Below are positions 17,572 through 25,880 of a stretch of DNA of 64,000 nt, in pieces. The notes beneath the pieces were generated by a model. The model made no database searches, was not told the DNA's origin, and saw nothing but the letters and a program-made list of their open reading frames with translations. The position numbers and the translations under genes were made by a program. Position 1 is the stretch's first letter. Every line of letters begins with the position of its first letter. This DNA comes from Moorena sp. SIOASIH (GTDB taxonomy: Bacteria > Cyanobacteriota > Cyanobacteriia > Cyanobacteriales > Coleofasciculaceae), in NCBI RefSeq assembly GCF_010671925.1, contig NZ_JAAHIH010000007.1, forward strand, positions 124,001 to 188,000, given 5' to 3'.

Positions 17572-17985
17572 TCAATCAATACGATAATCTCCTTCATCCT
17601 CGCGGATTCGGTTTTGATCAGGGTAGGTTTTTAGATATGCCATGAAGCCTGTAATTTGTCCGCTGCACTTCTGGCATAGATCAAATAGTTGTGTAAACTG
17701 AGATTGATGAATGTAACCAGCATCAAGAGCAACATAAGCTTGAGAACGTAGTTCACCCGCAGAGCCTCTAGCTCGACCTAAAAACTCAATAAAAAGACGT
17801 TGTGTCCGACTCTCAAAGCCCTCAGCAATATTTGACATGATAGAAACCGCTGCACGACGCATCTGGTTGCACAAACCAAAATCACGGGAAAACTCTCCCT
17901 CCTTTGACAATGCGTAAACCAACCTTGTTAACTCCCGTGCTGTCTGCCATCCCTGAATTTCTTCAAATCGTTTTATCGTTCCCAT
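17572..17985 (-). CDS. Four-helix-bundle protein (S23/IVP family)
   Basis: 137 aa with the family hallmarks F.E...WQTARELTRLVY, QMRRAAVSIMSNIAEGFES and FLGRARGSAGELRSQAYVALDAGYI. These match the 23S rRNA intervening-sequence-type four-helix-bundle proteins (TIGR02436-like), usually 110-140 aa. Their function is unclear; many occur alone in cyanobacteria and in association with variable or repeat DNA. Here it is wedged on the same strand between sugar-permease and ATPase genes, flanked on both sides by heptamer arrays, which suggests insertion into the transporter operon. Confidence 0.85.
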   Translation of the reverse strand: MGTIKRFEEIQGWQTARELTRLVYALSKEGEFSRDFGLCNQMRRAAVSIMSNIAEGFESRTQRLFIEFLGRARGSAGELRSQAYVALDAGYIHQSQFTQLFDLCQKCSGQITGFMAYLKTYPDQNRIREDEGDYRID

Positions 17986-18059
17986 ACTCTTTCAAACTCA
18001 AAAGATTCAATCTTAAAAAATTCAATCTTAAAACCTTCCCTACAAAGAACGCCAAGGCC

Positions 18060-18366
18060 GAACAACCTCCAACCCTCCAAACCTTGGCCTATTGGCCACG
18101 CTACGCGAACAACCTCCAACCTTCAACCAAACAACCTCCAACCAAACAACCCTCCAACCAAACAACCTCCAACCAAACAACCCTCCAACCAAACAACCCT
18201 CCAACCTTCAACCCTCCAACCAAACAACCCTCCAACCAAACAACCCTCCAACCAAACAACCTCCAACCCTCCAACCTCCAACCTTCAACCTTCAACCTTC
18301 AACCTTCAACCTTCAACCTTCAACCCTCCAAACCTTCAACCTTCAACCCTCCAAACCTTCAACCCC
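18060..18366. repeat. GGCCACGCTACGCGAAC element and CAACCTTC/CCAAACAA arrays
   Basis: One copy of the CTTGGCC-TAT-TGGCCACGCTACG element (about 18082-18110) is followed by about 250 bp of degenerate AACCTTC, ACCCTCC and CCAAACAA units up to the permease stop. Confidence 0.88.
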
Positions 18367-18372
18367 AAAGAG

Positions 18373-19260
18373 TTAACCCTTAACTGCTCCCGATGTTAAA
18401 CCTTGGACAATTTTACCTTGGAAAAACATTACTAATACCACTAGGGGAAATGTTCCTATAACTGTCATAGCCGCAATCGCACCGTAGGGAATTTCTTTTC
18501 CCAGAGAACCACTTAACTGAGCCGCAGCAACGGGAAGGGTTTTCATAGATTCTTGGCTAATGAAAGTGAGGGCTAAAATAAATTCATTCCAAGCAAAAAT
18601 AAAGGTAAGTATTCCTGTTGTTACTAAAGCTGGAACGGTTAGAGGTAATAGAATTTCGATTAGAATTTGCCAGGTGCTATAGCCATCCACTTTAGCAGCA
18701 TCTTCTAGCTCTCGCGGTAGCTGTTGAAAAAAACTTCGCATCACTAATAGGGTGAGAGGAAGGTTGATAGCTGTATAGGAAACAATTAGGCTTATATAAT
18801 TATTTCCTAGTTTCATAATCTGGATAATTTCCAGAAGTCCTAGGAATATCAAAATAAAGGGAAATAAGGTAATAATTATAATCCCGGCAATGATGATTTT
18901 TTCTCCCCTTAGGGTTAACCGTGCTAAGGCGTAAGCAGCGGGAGTTCCTATCCCTAAACACAATAGTGTGGAAGCAATTGATACAAAGGCGCTGTTGAAA
19001 ATATAGTGGACTAGGGGACGGCGGGTAAATAAGTTTATATAGTGGTCAAGTGTATACCGTGTGGGGAAGTAAATATTGGGAAGGGAAGAGATATCTTGGT
19101 TGACTTTGATGGAGGTGAGGAATTGCCAGAGGAGTGGTGCTAGGCAGAAAATTACCAATAAAATGATTCCTAGGGGCAGGATAATTAGTTTGATAATGTT
19201 AATTTCGTTAATTTGTTTAGTTTTGGCTTGAGGGGATGATGAGTTAGGCAGAATAGTCAT
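18373..19260 (-). CDS. Sugar ABC transporter permease 2 (MalG/GgtD-like)
   Basis: 295 aa with six predicted membrane helices. The EAA loop of binding-protein-dependent permeases is at about 195-215 (ELEDAAKVDGYSTWQILIEILLP), with the conserved Gly. The first helix lies at about 25-48. The length and the C-terminal helix fit the MalG branch. The ATG overlaps the stop of the upstream permease by one base, so the two are translationally coupled. It forms the membrane channel with that partner and receives substrate from the binding protein at 20455. Confidence 0.9.
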   Translation of the reverse strand: MTILPNSSSPQAKTKQINEINIIKLIILPLGIILLVIFCLAPLLWQFLTSIKVNQDISSLPNIYFPTRYTLDHYINLFTRRPLVHYIFNSAFVSIASTLLCLGIGTPAAYALARLTLRGEKIIIAGIIIITLFPFILIFLGLLEIIQIMKLGNNYISLIVSYTAINLPLTLLVMRSFFQQLPRELEDAAKVDGYSTWQILIEILLPLTVPALVTTGILTFIFAWNEFILALTFISQESMKTLPVAAAQLSGSLGKEIPYGAIAAMTVIGTFPLVVLVMFFQGKIVQGLTSGAVKG

Positions 19261-20141
19261 TACTTACGTGAGCTTAGGGCTATAATAACTACCGTGGTTA
19301 CCAGTATCAAAAAGGTTACTACCACAAGGGCAGCACCATAACCAAAGTCTAGATAATCCATGACAGTGGTATAGATGTAGAGAGATACAACTTCTGTAGC
19401 TCCTCCGGGACCACCTCCAGTCATGACTTTGATCAGGTCGAAGACTCCGAAAGCTTGGGCAAAGCGGAACAGTAGGGAAATTAGGATTTGGGGCGTCAAT
19501 AGCGGTAGAGTAATTTGCTTGAAACTTTGCCAGGGTGTAGCACCGTCTAGGGCATGGGCTTCGTATAGGTCTTGGGGAATAGACTGCAAGCCAGCTAGGA
19601 GCAAAATGCTGATGAAGGGTGTAGTTTTCCAAACGTCTGCGGCAATCACTGCCATCATCGCTGTTGTAGGGTATCCTAGCCAGTTGATTCCGTCTTGAAT
19701 AATACCTAGACGCAGTAAGATATCATTCCAAACCCCAAACTGGTCATTAAACATCCAAGCCCAGACTAGACCGATCAAAGCAGTTGGCAAGGCCCAAGGC
19801 AGGATGGCGATGGTGCGCACAATACCCCTTCCTTTAAAGGTTTGATTCAAAATTAATGCGATCGCAATTCCTAGCACCAGTTCCAGAGCAACAGATACTG
19901 AGGTGAAAATCGCAGTATTCCAGAGACTGTGCCAGAAGCGACCATCCCCCATCATTCGCCCATAATTATTCAGACCAGAAAAGACCGGTTGTAGCTGTGT
20001 CCCTAGATTCTTAGTGAATAAACTTAACCAGAACGAACGCAAAATAGGATAGCCATAGACTAGCAGGAGTAGTAGCAACGCTGGTGTTACCAACAGCCAC
20101 CCTGTCCTTTGCTCCTGTACTCTTATCGGATCAGTTTTCAT
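19260..20141 (-). CDS. Sugar ABC transporter permease 1 (MalF/GgtC-like)
   Basis: 293 aa. Six predicted helices begin with TGWLLVTPALLLLLLVYGYPI. The EAA loop is DLYEAHALDGATPWQSFKQITLPLL (about 195-220). MalF-type features include the SGLNNYGRMMGD periplasmic stretch before helix 2. It lies directly upstream of and coupled to the second permease, and downstream of the binding-protein gene, separated from it by about 310 bp of tandem repeats. Confidence 0.9.
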   Translation of the reverse strand: MKTDPIRVQEQRTGWLLVTPALLLLLLVYGYPILRSFWLSLFTKNLGTQLQPVFSGLNNYGRMMGDGRFWHSLWNTAIFTSVSVALELVLGIAIALILNQTFKGRGIVRTIAILPWALPTALIGLVWAWMFNDQFGVWNDILLRLGIIQDGINWLGYPTTAMMAVIAADVWKTTPFISILLLAGLQSIPQDLYEAHALDGATPWQSFKQITLPLLTPQILISLLFRFAQAFGVFDLIKVMTGGGPGGATEVVSLYIYTTVMDYLDFGYGAALVVVTFLILVTTVVIIALSSRK

Positions 20142-20151
20142 TCAACCTTTT

Positions 20152-20462
20152 TGAATTAAGAATTAAGAATTAAGAATTGATAATTAAGAATTAAGAATTA
20201 AGAATTAAGAATTAAGAATTCTACATTCTAAATTTTACCTTCTACATTCTAAATTTTACCTTCTGCCTTCTAAATTTTACCTTCTACATTCTAAATACCT
20301 TCTGCCTTCTACCTTCTACATTCTAAATACCTTCTGCCTTCTACCTTCTACATTCTACCTTCTGCCTTCTTCATTCTTCATTCTACCTTCTGCCTTCTTC
20401 ATTCTTCATTCTACCTTCTGCCTTCTTCATTCTTCATTCTAAATTCTTCATTCTTCATTCTA
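20152..20462. repeat. (AATTAAG)n and (ATTCTAC/CTTCTGC)n arrays
   Basis: About 300 bp of heptamer-based repeats fill the space between binding-protein and permease genes and run into the last codons of the binding protein. Confidence 0.9.
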
Positions 20463-21774
20463 CCGACAACAGCCTACGGGTTTCATCAGCTGCTGCTTTC
20501 ATCGTTTTTTCAGCACTGAGTTTGGGATTAGTTAGCACAGCATTGAGGTACCGTTGTAAAATATCCGATACCTGAGAATATTGGGCAACTGGTGGACGCA
20601 AAACAGCCCCCTCTAACACGTCTAGCAATTTTGGATAGTGGGGATATTTCGCAACAATGTCTGGGTCTGCAAACAACTTCCGTCGGGTCGGGAGATAGCC
20701 AGTTTCTAGAGTATACCGACGCTGGACTTTCTCACTGGTGAAATACTCAATAGCTCTCCAGGCTTCCTGAGGATGTTTGGAAGATTTAGCAATTCCCAAA
20801 CCCCAACCTCCTAAGCAAGCACCAGCTTTGCCACCAGGACCATGAACCATAGGGCTAATGCCAATCTTGCCTTTGACCTTTGAACCCTCTTGATTTGCCA
20901 ATGACCAAACATAGGGCCAATTCCTCAGAAATACCGCATCCCCATTTTGAAACAACAGTCGTGTTTCTTCTTCCCGATAGGTAGTGACACCAGGGGGTGA
21001 CATCCCTTGTTTTATCGTGCTGCGCAGAAACTCGACAGCTTTAATAGCTTCCGGTTTATCCAAACCCACTTCCAAGGTTTCCGGATCAACCCAGAAACCA
21101 CCAAAGCCTGCAAGTATCTCCACAAACATGGCTGACAACCCTTCATATTGACGACCTTGCCAAAGATAGCCCCATTTTGGATCATGGTTTTCCTGCAATT
21201 GTTGGGAAATGTTGACCAACTGCTCAAAGGTTTTTGGGGCTTGGAATTCAGCTTGCTCTAGCAAATCCTTACGATAGTAGAGCATACCACCATCGGAACG
21301 GAATGGTATGCGGTATAGTTTCCCCTGGTAGCGTCCTGAATCGACTGCTTTATCCAGAAATTCCTTTAAATACTCCTTACTAACTCGGTCTGATAGGTCT
21401 AGTAACCACCCTGCAGCGGCAAATTTAGGAGCCCAAATCACGTCCATGTTAATCAGGTCATAGGGTGAATCTCCTAAGATGAAAGCAGAGGTATAGAGGT
21501 CTTCTGTTAAGTCAGAGTTTAATGGTCCTTCGATCAGTTCGATTTGAATATCTGGATTCTCTGCCTCAAAATTCTTGACCAGTAGTTCCTGCCAATAGGA
21601 AAATTCCCCTGCTCCCATCAATAGGGTGAGTTTAACAGGGTGCTGGGTCAGCGCTGGTAGCCCCCAAGACTGGGACAGGATCACACTGGCAACCAGGATT
21701 CCCAAAAGAACCAGGATTACCACAGGTCTAAGCAGTTTAGTGAAACCTTGGCCTAATTTGTTGCTCTTTCTCAT
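20455..21774 (-). CDS. Extracellular sugar-binding protein of the ABC transporter (GgtB-like)
   Basis: About 439 aa. The N-terminus is MRKSNK followed by a hydrophobic segment (VVILVLLGILVASVIL) without a lipobox Cys, so it is exported and possibly membrane-anchored. The mature part has family-1 solute-binding features: VKLTLLMGAGEFSYWQELLVKNFEAENPDIQIELIEG, FRSDGGMLYYRKDLLE, and a C-terminal EAWRAIEYFTSEKVQRRYTLETGYLPTR. I chose ATG 21774 over 21822 because the 16 codons between lie in a dispersed repeat (21795-21843, repeated at 22834-22880). It is the first gene of the transporter and delivers an oligosaccharide or compatible solute. Confidence 0.88.
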   Translation of the reverse strand: MRKSNKLGQGFTKLLRPVVILVLLGILVASVILSQSWGLPALTQHPVKLTLLMGAGEFSYWQELLVKNFEAENPDIQIELIEGPLNSDLTEDLYTSAFILGDSPYDLINMDVIWAPKFAAAGWLLDLSDRVSKEYLKEFLDKAVDSGRYQGKLYRIPFRSDGGMLYYRKDLLEQAEFQAPKTFEQLVNISQQLQENHDPKWGYLWQGRQYEGLSAMFVEILAGFGGFWVDPETLEVGLDKPEAIKAVEFLRSTIKQGMSPPGVTTYREEETRLLFQNGDAVFLRNWPYVWSLANQEGSKVKGKIGISPMVHGPGGKAGACLGGWGLGIAKSSKHPQEAWRAIEYFTSEKVQRRYTLETGYLPTRRKLFADPDIVAKYPHYPKLLDVLEGAVLRPPVAQYSQVSDILQRYLNAVLTNPKLSAEKTMKAAADETRRLLSVE

Positions 21775-21794
21775 GGGAAAACTGCTATAAACGT

Positions 21795-21843
21795 AAGCAT
21801 TCAGCGTGTCGCGTATCAGCACCTCAAGTATCAGCTTTTGAAT
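21795..21843. repeat. Dispersed repeat GCATTCAGCGTGTCGCG...TTTTGAATAA
   Basis: The piece from GCATTCAGCGTGTCGCGTAT to CAGCTTTTGAATAA is repeated at 22834-22880 almost without change. Shorter variants are at 22309-22340, 55640-55695 and 60840-60905. Confidence 0.8.
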
Positions 21844-21855
21844 AAGCGATGCAGA

Positions 21856-21896
21856 GGTGCGACCCGTGGCGAATTTAATTACGGGTCAAACGCACC
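21856..21896. repeat. 45-bp-type hairpin repeat, copy 2 of 3
   Basis: GGTGCGACCCGTGGCG...ACGGGTCAAACGCACC. Here ACCCGT pairs with ACGGGT without a G-T pair. The loop is four bases shorter than in copies 1 and 3. Confidence 0.8.
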
Positions 21897-21899
21897 ATT

Positions 21900-22165
21900 A
21901 CGGTCTTGGGCAGGCAGTGCGGTCTTGGGGAGGCAGCGCGGTCTTGGGGGTTTCCACGGGGCTTACAAGGTGCGGACGCAGGTTCCGCACACAGCCCCTC
22001 CCCATGAGCGACTGCCGTTCCCCCCATGAGCAACTGCCGTGGTTTCCCCCATGAGCGACTGCCGTTCCACGGGGCAAACAGCGGTGCGTCGCGGTGTTCC
22101 GTACACAGACCCATGGGCCATGAGCAACTGCCGTGGTTTCCCCCACTCCCGCTTGGGATCAAGAC
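21900..22165. repeat. GC-rich modular repeats (CGGTCTTGG / CCCCATGAGCGACTGCCG)
   Basis: Repeated modules GCAGCGCGGTCTTGGG and CCCATGAGCGACTGCCGT occur several times each. Together they form the 96-bp insert in the small gene copy at 46693-46788. Long overlapping frames on both strands here are compositional and not called as genes. Confidence 0.8.
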
Positions 22166-22317
22166 AACAGGTAACCATTTGTTTAATAGTCACGAAAGTC
22201 ACAGCGTCGAAACCTGTGCCACAAAGCACCTCAAGTAGCGTGAGCCTTTAGCTGACGGCTGACGGCTGACGGCTGACGGCTGATAGCTTACCGATAGACA
22301 ACCAAGGTCGTCCTGAA

Positions 22318-22488
22318 TCAGCGCGTCGCAGCATTCATCAGTTTACCATCAACTATTCGACTCTGTAGGAGATTCATACAGATCGGCTTTGCTCCGAGCA
22401 AAACTATGGGGAAGCTCAGAAGAGCAAAGATAATTGTTGATAACACGATTCGTGTCAGGAAGACTTTATCGATTGTAGATTCGTTCAT
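22318..22488 (-). pseudogene. Truncated 56-aa paralogue of the membrane/coiled-coil protein at 23075
   Basis: MNESTIDKVFLTRIVLST...PIVLLGAKPIC...DGKLMNAATR aligns with MNGSTIQKLILAPVFIST...PVAIFGEESLT...HGKVKDAAAP of the plus-strand gene. It has the same start, the same hydrophobic first segment, and no second helix or coiled coil. It stops inside a GCGCGTCGCAGCATTC dispersed repeat, so repeat insertion or deletion probably cut it. The two copies diverge, starts facing away from each other about 590 bp apart. It could still be a short expressed protein. Confidence 0.6.
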
Positions 22489-22562
22489 GATTACATGCTT
22501 ACCTTAAACAAGTTCTAGTACTGGCCGTGAACTCAATGGCTAGGTAAAATTACAGGCCCCGT

Positions 22563-22584
22563 AGCAGGTATTTTCCTGCTTTTT
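22563..22584 (+). terminator. Intrinsic terminator without an obvious gene upstream
   Basis: AGCAGG-TATTTT-CCTGCT then TTTT is a clean 6-bp stem and T run on the plus strand. The nearest plus-strand gene upstream is far away, so an unannotated short transcript may end here. Confidence 0.55.
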
Positions 22585-23074
22585 GCTCCGTACACAAATA
22601 ATCTACCGATCTCACCAAGAGCAGTCGATAACTAAAAGTTAAGGAAAGTTATGGAGTTGCCCTCGGATTGGACTTAAATCAAACATTAGGTATACCCAAT
22701 CGCTAACATAACGCAGATGCGATCGCAAACCCCTGAGCTTCAAACTAGAACAAAACGCTGGAAATCAAGCTACCGTTCAAAACAAACGAAAAGCTGACAT
22801 GATCAGCGTTTTTAAGTTGGCATTTTTAAGTTGGCATTCAGCGTGTCGCGTATCAGCACCTCAAGTATCAGCTTTTGAATAAAAGAGGTAAGCATTGGTT
22901 TAATCTCTGTTACCTCAGCTTATGGGCAAATCCCCAGACTTTCAATTCTCATTAATCTCGAACTCTTAAATTCTATCCTTAGAGGTTTATTTGAAGCTGA
23001 CTGCTGACTGCTGACTGCTGACTGCTGACGGTACTAGTCATTGAGTTTTAAGTAGCTATCCTAAGGGAGTAATT

Positions 23075-23908
23075 GTGAACGGGTCTACAATCCAAAAATT
23101 AATCTTGGCACCAGTCTTCATTTCAACTACACTCTTTTGTGTCTTCACCTTACCTGTAGCCATATTTGGTGAAGAGTCCCTCACCATCCGCATCCAAGAT
23201 GAACTATTTTTCCATGGTAAGGTCAAGGATGCGGCAGCTCCTTACTTGGGACTAGCGATGTTAATCAGTTTGGGAGTAGGTATCTCTAATGCTACTTTAG
23301 CTGGGTGGCAGGACTCTTCCCGGAAGTCAGCTACCATTGAATCTGAGTTAGACAGTATCGAGCAAGCTCTTCAGGAAAAGGAAAAGTTAATTCAACAACT
23401 ACAAGTTTCAACATCCGAGCTGAACACACAGAAGCAACAGAAGCTAGATAATGTGGTCGCTTATGAAGAAGTAAAATTTCCTTCAGGTGCCAGTGTACCG
23501 ATGGCAAAAAAGGTTTCTGGGACCGTAGTCATGGAGAAACCGATAACAGTTATGGAACCGTTAGTAATTACCCAGGAACCAGTGCTTGAAAACCTAGGGA
23601 GGTCATGGCAACAGAGTAAGGTAAAAGCTGGAATCTATCAGTTTGCCTCTGCTCAAACTTTCTTAGGCTACACCAAGGGATGCAGTCGGCCAAAGGGAGT
23701 TTCCCCCATTCGCGACGGCATCAAGAATACTTCTGATGCTTCTGAACAATCCACAAGCATCAGAAATCCTCAAGTTCTGGCGAAAGACATTGTGCTAGTT
23801 GAAGCACTCCAAAGTCAAATCCAAAACCTATCGGCTCAGCTAGAATCTCTCCAAACATCTCTAAAAGCAGCACCCCAAGTCTCTGAGCAAGCTAAAGTTG
23901 CAGCTTAG
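23075..23908 (+). CDS. Two-helix membrane protein with coiled coil, cyanobacterial, unknown function
   Basis: 277 aa. There is a hydrophobic helix at about 9-31, a short exported loop, and a second helix at about 57-78 (YLGLAMLISLGVGISNATLAGW). A long coiled coil covers about 84-125 (ESELDSIEQALQEKEKLIQQLQ), then a low-complexity linker and a second short coiled coil at the C-terminus. The start is GTG at 23075, eight nt after AAGGGAG. I do not recognise a named family. Such two-helix plus coiled-coil proteins may act as membrane scaffolds. A truncated paralogue lies upstream on the other strand. Confidence 0.7.
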   Translation: MNGSTIQKLILAPVFISTTLFCVFTLPVAIFGEESLTIRIQDELFFHGKVKDAAAPYLGLAMLISLGVGISNATLAGWQDSSRKSATIESELDSIEQALQEKEKLIQQLQVSTSELNTQKQQKLDNVVAYEEVKFPSGASVPMAKKVSGTVVMEKPITVMEPLVITQEPVLENLGRSWQQSKVKAGIYQFASAQTFLGYTKGCSRPKGVSPIRDGIKNTSDASEQSTSIRNPQVLAKDIVLVEALQSQIQNLSAQLESLQTSLKAAPQVSEQAKVAA

Positions 23909-23917
23909 ATAATAAGT

Positions 23918-24120
<203 letters not shown>

Positions 24121-24142
24121 TACAAAATATCAGCAGCACTTT

Positions 24143-24175
24143 ATAGGCGGTCTTTACTTTAAAAAGACCGCCTAT
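24143..24175. terminator. 13-bp perfect stem-loop, likely bidirectional terminator
   Basis: ATAGGCGGTCTTT pairs perfectly with AAAGACCGCCTAT across a 7-nt loop. It sits between convergent genes (ends 23908 and 24440). There is no strong external T run, so terminator is the likeliest call but a regulatory hairpin is possible. Confidence 0.5.
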
Positions 24176-24302
24176 GACTATAATAAGCATCTTATATTAA
24201 GTACAGTTAATCACTTTTACAATCGGTTATATTAATTGTTAATTAATAATTGGCAATTTTATTTTTAGAAACGATATAGCTTTGATCATAATTTGATCAT
24301 AC

Positions 24303-24441
24303 TTACAGCGTTTTTCATAACTATGAGGTACACAGGCTTTTTTCCCTGTTCCCTGTTCCCTGTTCCCTGTTTCCTGTTCCCTACTCCCTGCTCCCTAAAA
24401 CCTAACATTTTGTACCTCACGACCTTGAAAATTGCTATATT
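24303..24441. repeat. Complete inverted-repeat element carrying TTCCCTG heptamers
   Basis: Left end: ACAGCGTTTTTCATAAC then TATGAGGTACACAGG. Right end: TTTGTACCTCACGACC then TTGAAAATTGCTATA. Between them lie about seven TTCCCTG-type units. The ends are inverted copies of each other. The right end abuts the stop codon of the MBL hydrolase. Confidence 0.75.
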
Positions 24442-25348
24442 AAACTTTGCTCAGAGGCATTTTCCCATCCTTAACCTCAAGCAGATTTGACCCAGAAGAT
24501 TGCACTAGCTCAATTTCCAGACCTTCCCGCGCCATAATCGTATTAGAAAACTCCTTAACAGCCTGTTCTCCGATATGGTCCAAAACATCATCATTATGCA
24601 GGGGGTCATGATGGAAGATAACCAATTTTTTGGCATTAGCAGCTCGAGCAACATTAATAGCTTCCTGCCAGGTGGAATGTCCCCAACCCATTTTGCTTGA
24701 TACCTCAGAGTAGTATTCTTCATTCGTGTAGGCAGCGTCGTAAATCATCACGTCCGCATGACGGGCCAGCCGCAGGACATTTTTATCTAAACCCTCTTCG
24801 AGATGTTCTGTGTCAGTGATGTAGGCAGCTGAATAGCCTCGCCAGTTAACTCGATAGCCAACGGCTTCACCAGGATGGTTCAAGGGCGCATTTTCTACCG
24901 TAATCTCACCAATCTTGACTGTTTCTCCGATCTCAAGGTTATAGAACTTCTTTTTCGATTGCATAATTTGCAAGGGAACTGGAAAATTTGGGTGGGTCAT
25001 CTGATCAGTTAGACGATTCTCGATGGTCGCACCGTTAGGTGCGCGGGTGCCATAAATATGGAAACAATTCTTTTTAATAAAGGCAGGGGTAAAGAAAGGG
25101 AAACCCTGAATATGATCCCAATGAGAGTGGGTAAAAAATAGATGAGCTTCTACCGGCATCTCCTTGAGTAGAGACTCTCCCAAAACTCGCAACCCTGTGC
25201 CACCATCAAAAATCAGACGCTCACGACCAACTCGCATCTCTATACAAGGTGTGTTGCCTCCATACCGAACTGTTTCTGGTCCTGGACAGGCAATACTACC
25301 TCTGACGCCCCAAAAACGAATAGTGAATAAGTTGTGGGTATTAGACAT
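24440..25348 (-). CDS. MBL-fold metallo-hydrolase (cyclic-nucleotide phosphodiesterase/RNase Z-like)
   Basis: 302 aa. FTIRFWGVRGSIACPGPETVRYGGNTPC at the start and the metal-binding THSHWDHIQGFPFF (about 73-86) mark the metallo-beta-lactamase fold. Further ligands are in PLNHPGEAVGY, ITDTEH (Asp), YDAAYT and a late His in VIFHHDPLHNDD. The N-terminal pattern is that of a widespread bacterial subgroup loosely related to PhnP and cAMP phosphodiesterases. Two zinc ions and hydrolysis of a phosphodiester are expected; the substrate is unknown. The large cyclase at the start of the window is too far away to infer a link. The stop lies exactly at the edge of a repeat element. Confidence 0.85.
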   Translation of the reverse strand: MSNTHNLFTIRFWGVRGSIACPGPETVRYGGNTPCIEMRVGRERLIFDGGTGLRVLGESLLKEMPVEAHLFFTHSHWDHIQGFPFFTPAFIKKNCFHIYGTRAPNGATIENRLTDQMTHPNFPVPLQIMQSKKKFYNLEIGETVKIGEITVENAPLNHPGEAVGYRVNWRGYSAAYITDTEHLEEGLDKNVLRLARHADVMIYDAAYTNEEYYSEVSSKMGWGHSTWQEAINVARAANAKKLVIFHHDPLHNDDVLDHIGEQAVKEFSNTIMAREGLEIELVQSSGSNLLEVKDGKMPLSKV

Positions 25349-25880
25349 AATTTTTCCTTGCAGGCTTTTGCAGTTAGTTGATCAGTGAGGGTTTTCTGAC
25401 GAAGAGGGTGTCAGTGTATGGTAATCCAGGAAGGGGCAAACGTAAAGCTAGAATAGTCAAGTACCCTAAGCCCAAGTCCTATTTGCCCTTAGCTTTTTTA
25501 GCTAGAATTCAAGCACATTCCACAGCACGCCTTAGCACAAGAGTCACACTAATAATCACCAACGATCTCACCTGGATTGTTAGTGGTTAGAGGTGATTAG
25601 CTGACTGAATTCCCCTGTTGTGGTAGGGTGTGTCGATTATACAAAGTAGCTCAAGTTTACCAGTATAGTTCATCAATCTGGAACTATTATGGCTGATAGC
25701 AAGTACTTCTTATTCCTATGATTCCCAAAAGCGTAGCAATATTCACCTGAATGTCGTGTAAGTTACACAACCAAATCATGTGATTTTGGTCACATCCTTG
25801 GCAGTGGTACCAGAGGAAAACTACCCCTGACATTGATTCCCCCTCGGAGGTATGATCAACACAAACCAGAGTAATGACCA
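25349..25880. other. Intergenic region between divergent genes, no gene seen
   Basis: It holds the divergent promoters of the MBL hydrolase and proB. Short basic open frames (25378-25590 plus, 25687-25881 minus) have no recognisable domain or Shine-Dalgarno and are not called. No tandem array is present, which is unusual for this window. Confidence 0.5.

Noticed and set aside
21838..22251. Several overlapping 60-95-aa frames on both strands
   Set aside because: GC-rich modular repeats lack stops in many frames; the same modules interrupt a real gene at 46693-46788.
22555..22640. tRNA gene near the GGCCCCGTAGCAGG sequence
   Set aside because: No cloverleaf, T-loop or anticodon arm can be drawn; the hairpin is better explained as a terminator.
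24440..25348. Functional link of the MBL hydrolase (cAMP phosphodiesterase-like) with the adenylate cyclase at 13-3384
   Set aside because: They are 21 kb apart and the MBL subgroup has no established cyclic-nucleotide substrate.
25378..25590. 70-aa basic plus-strand frame between the MBL hydrolase and proB
   Set aside because: No ribosome binding site or family resemblance; not excluded, but unsupported.
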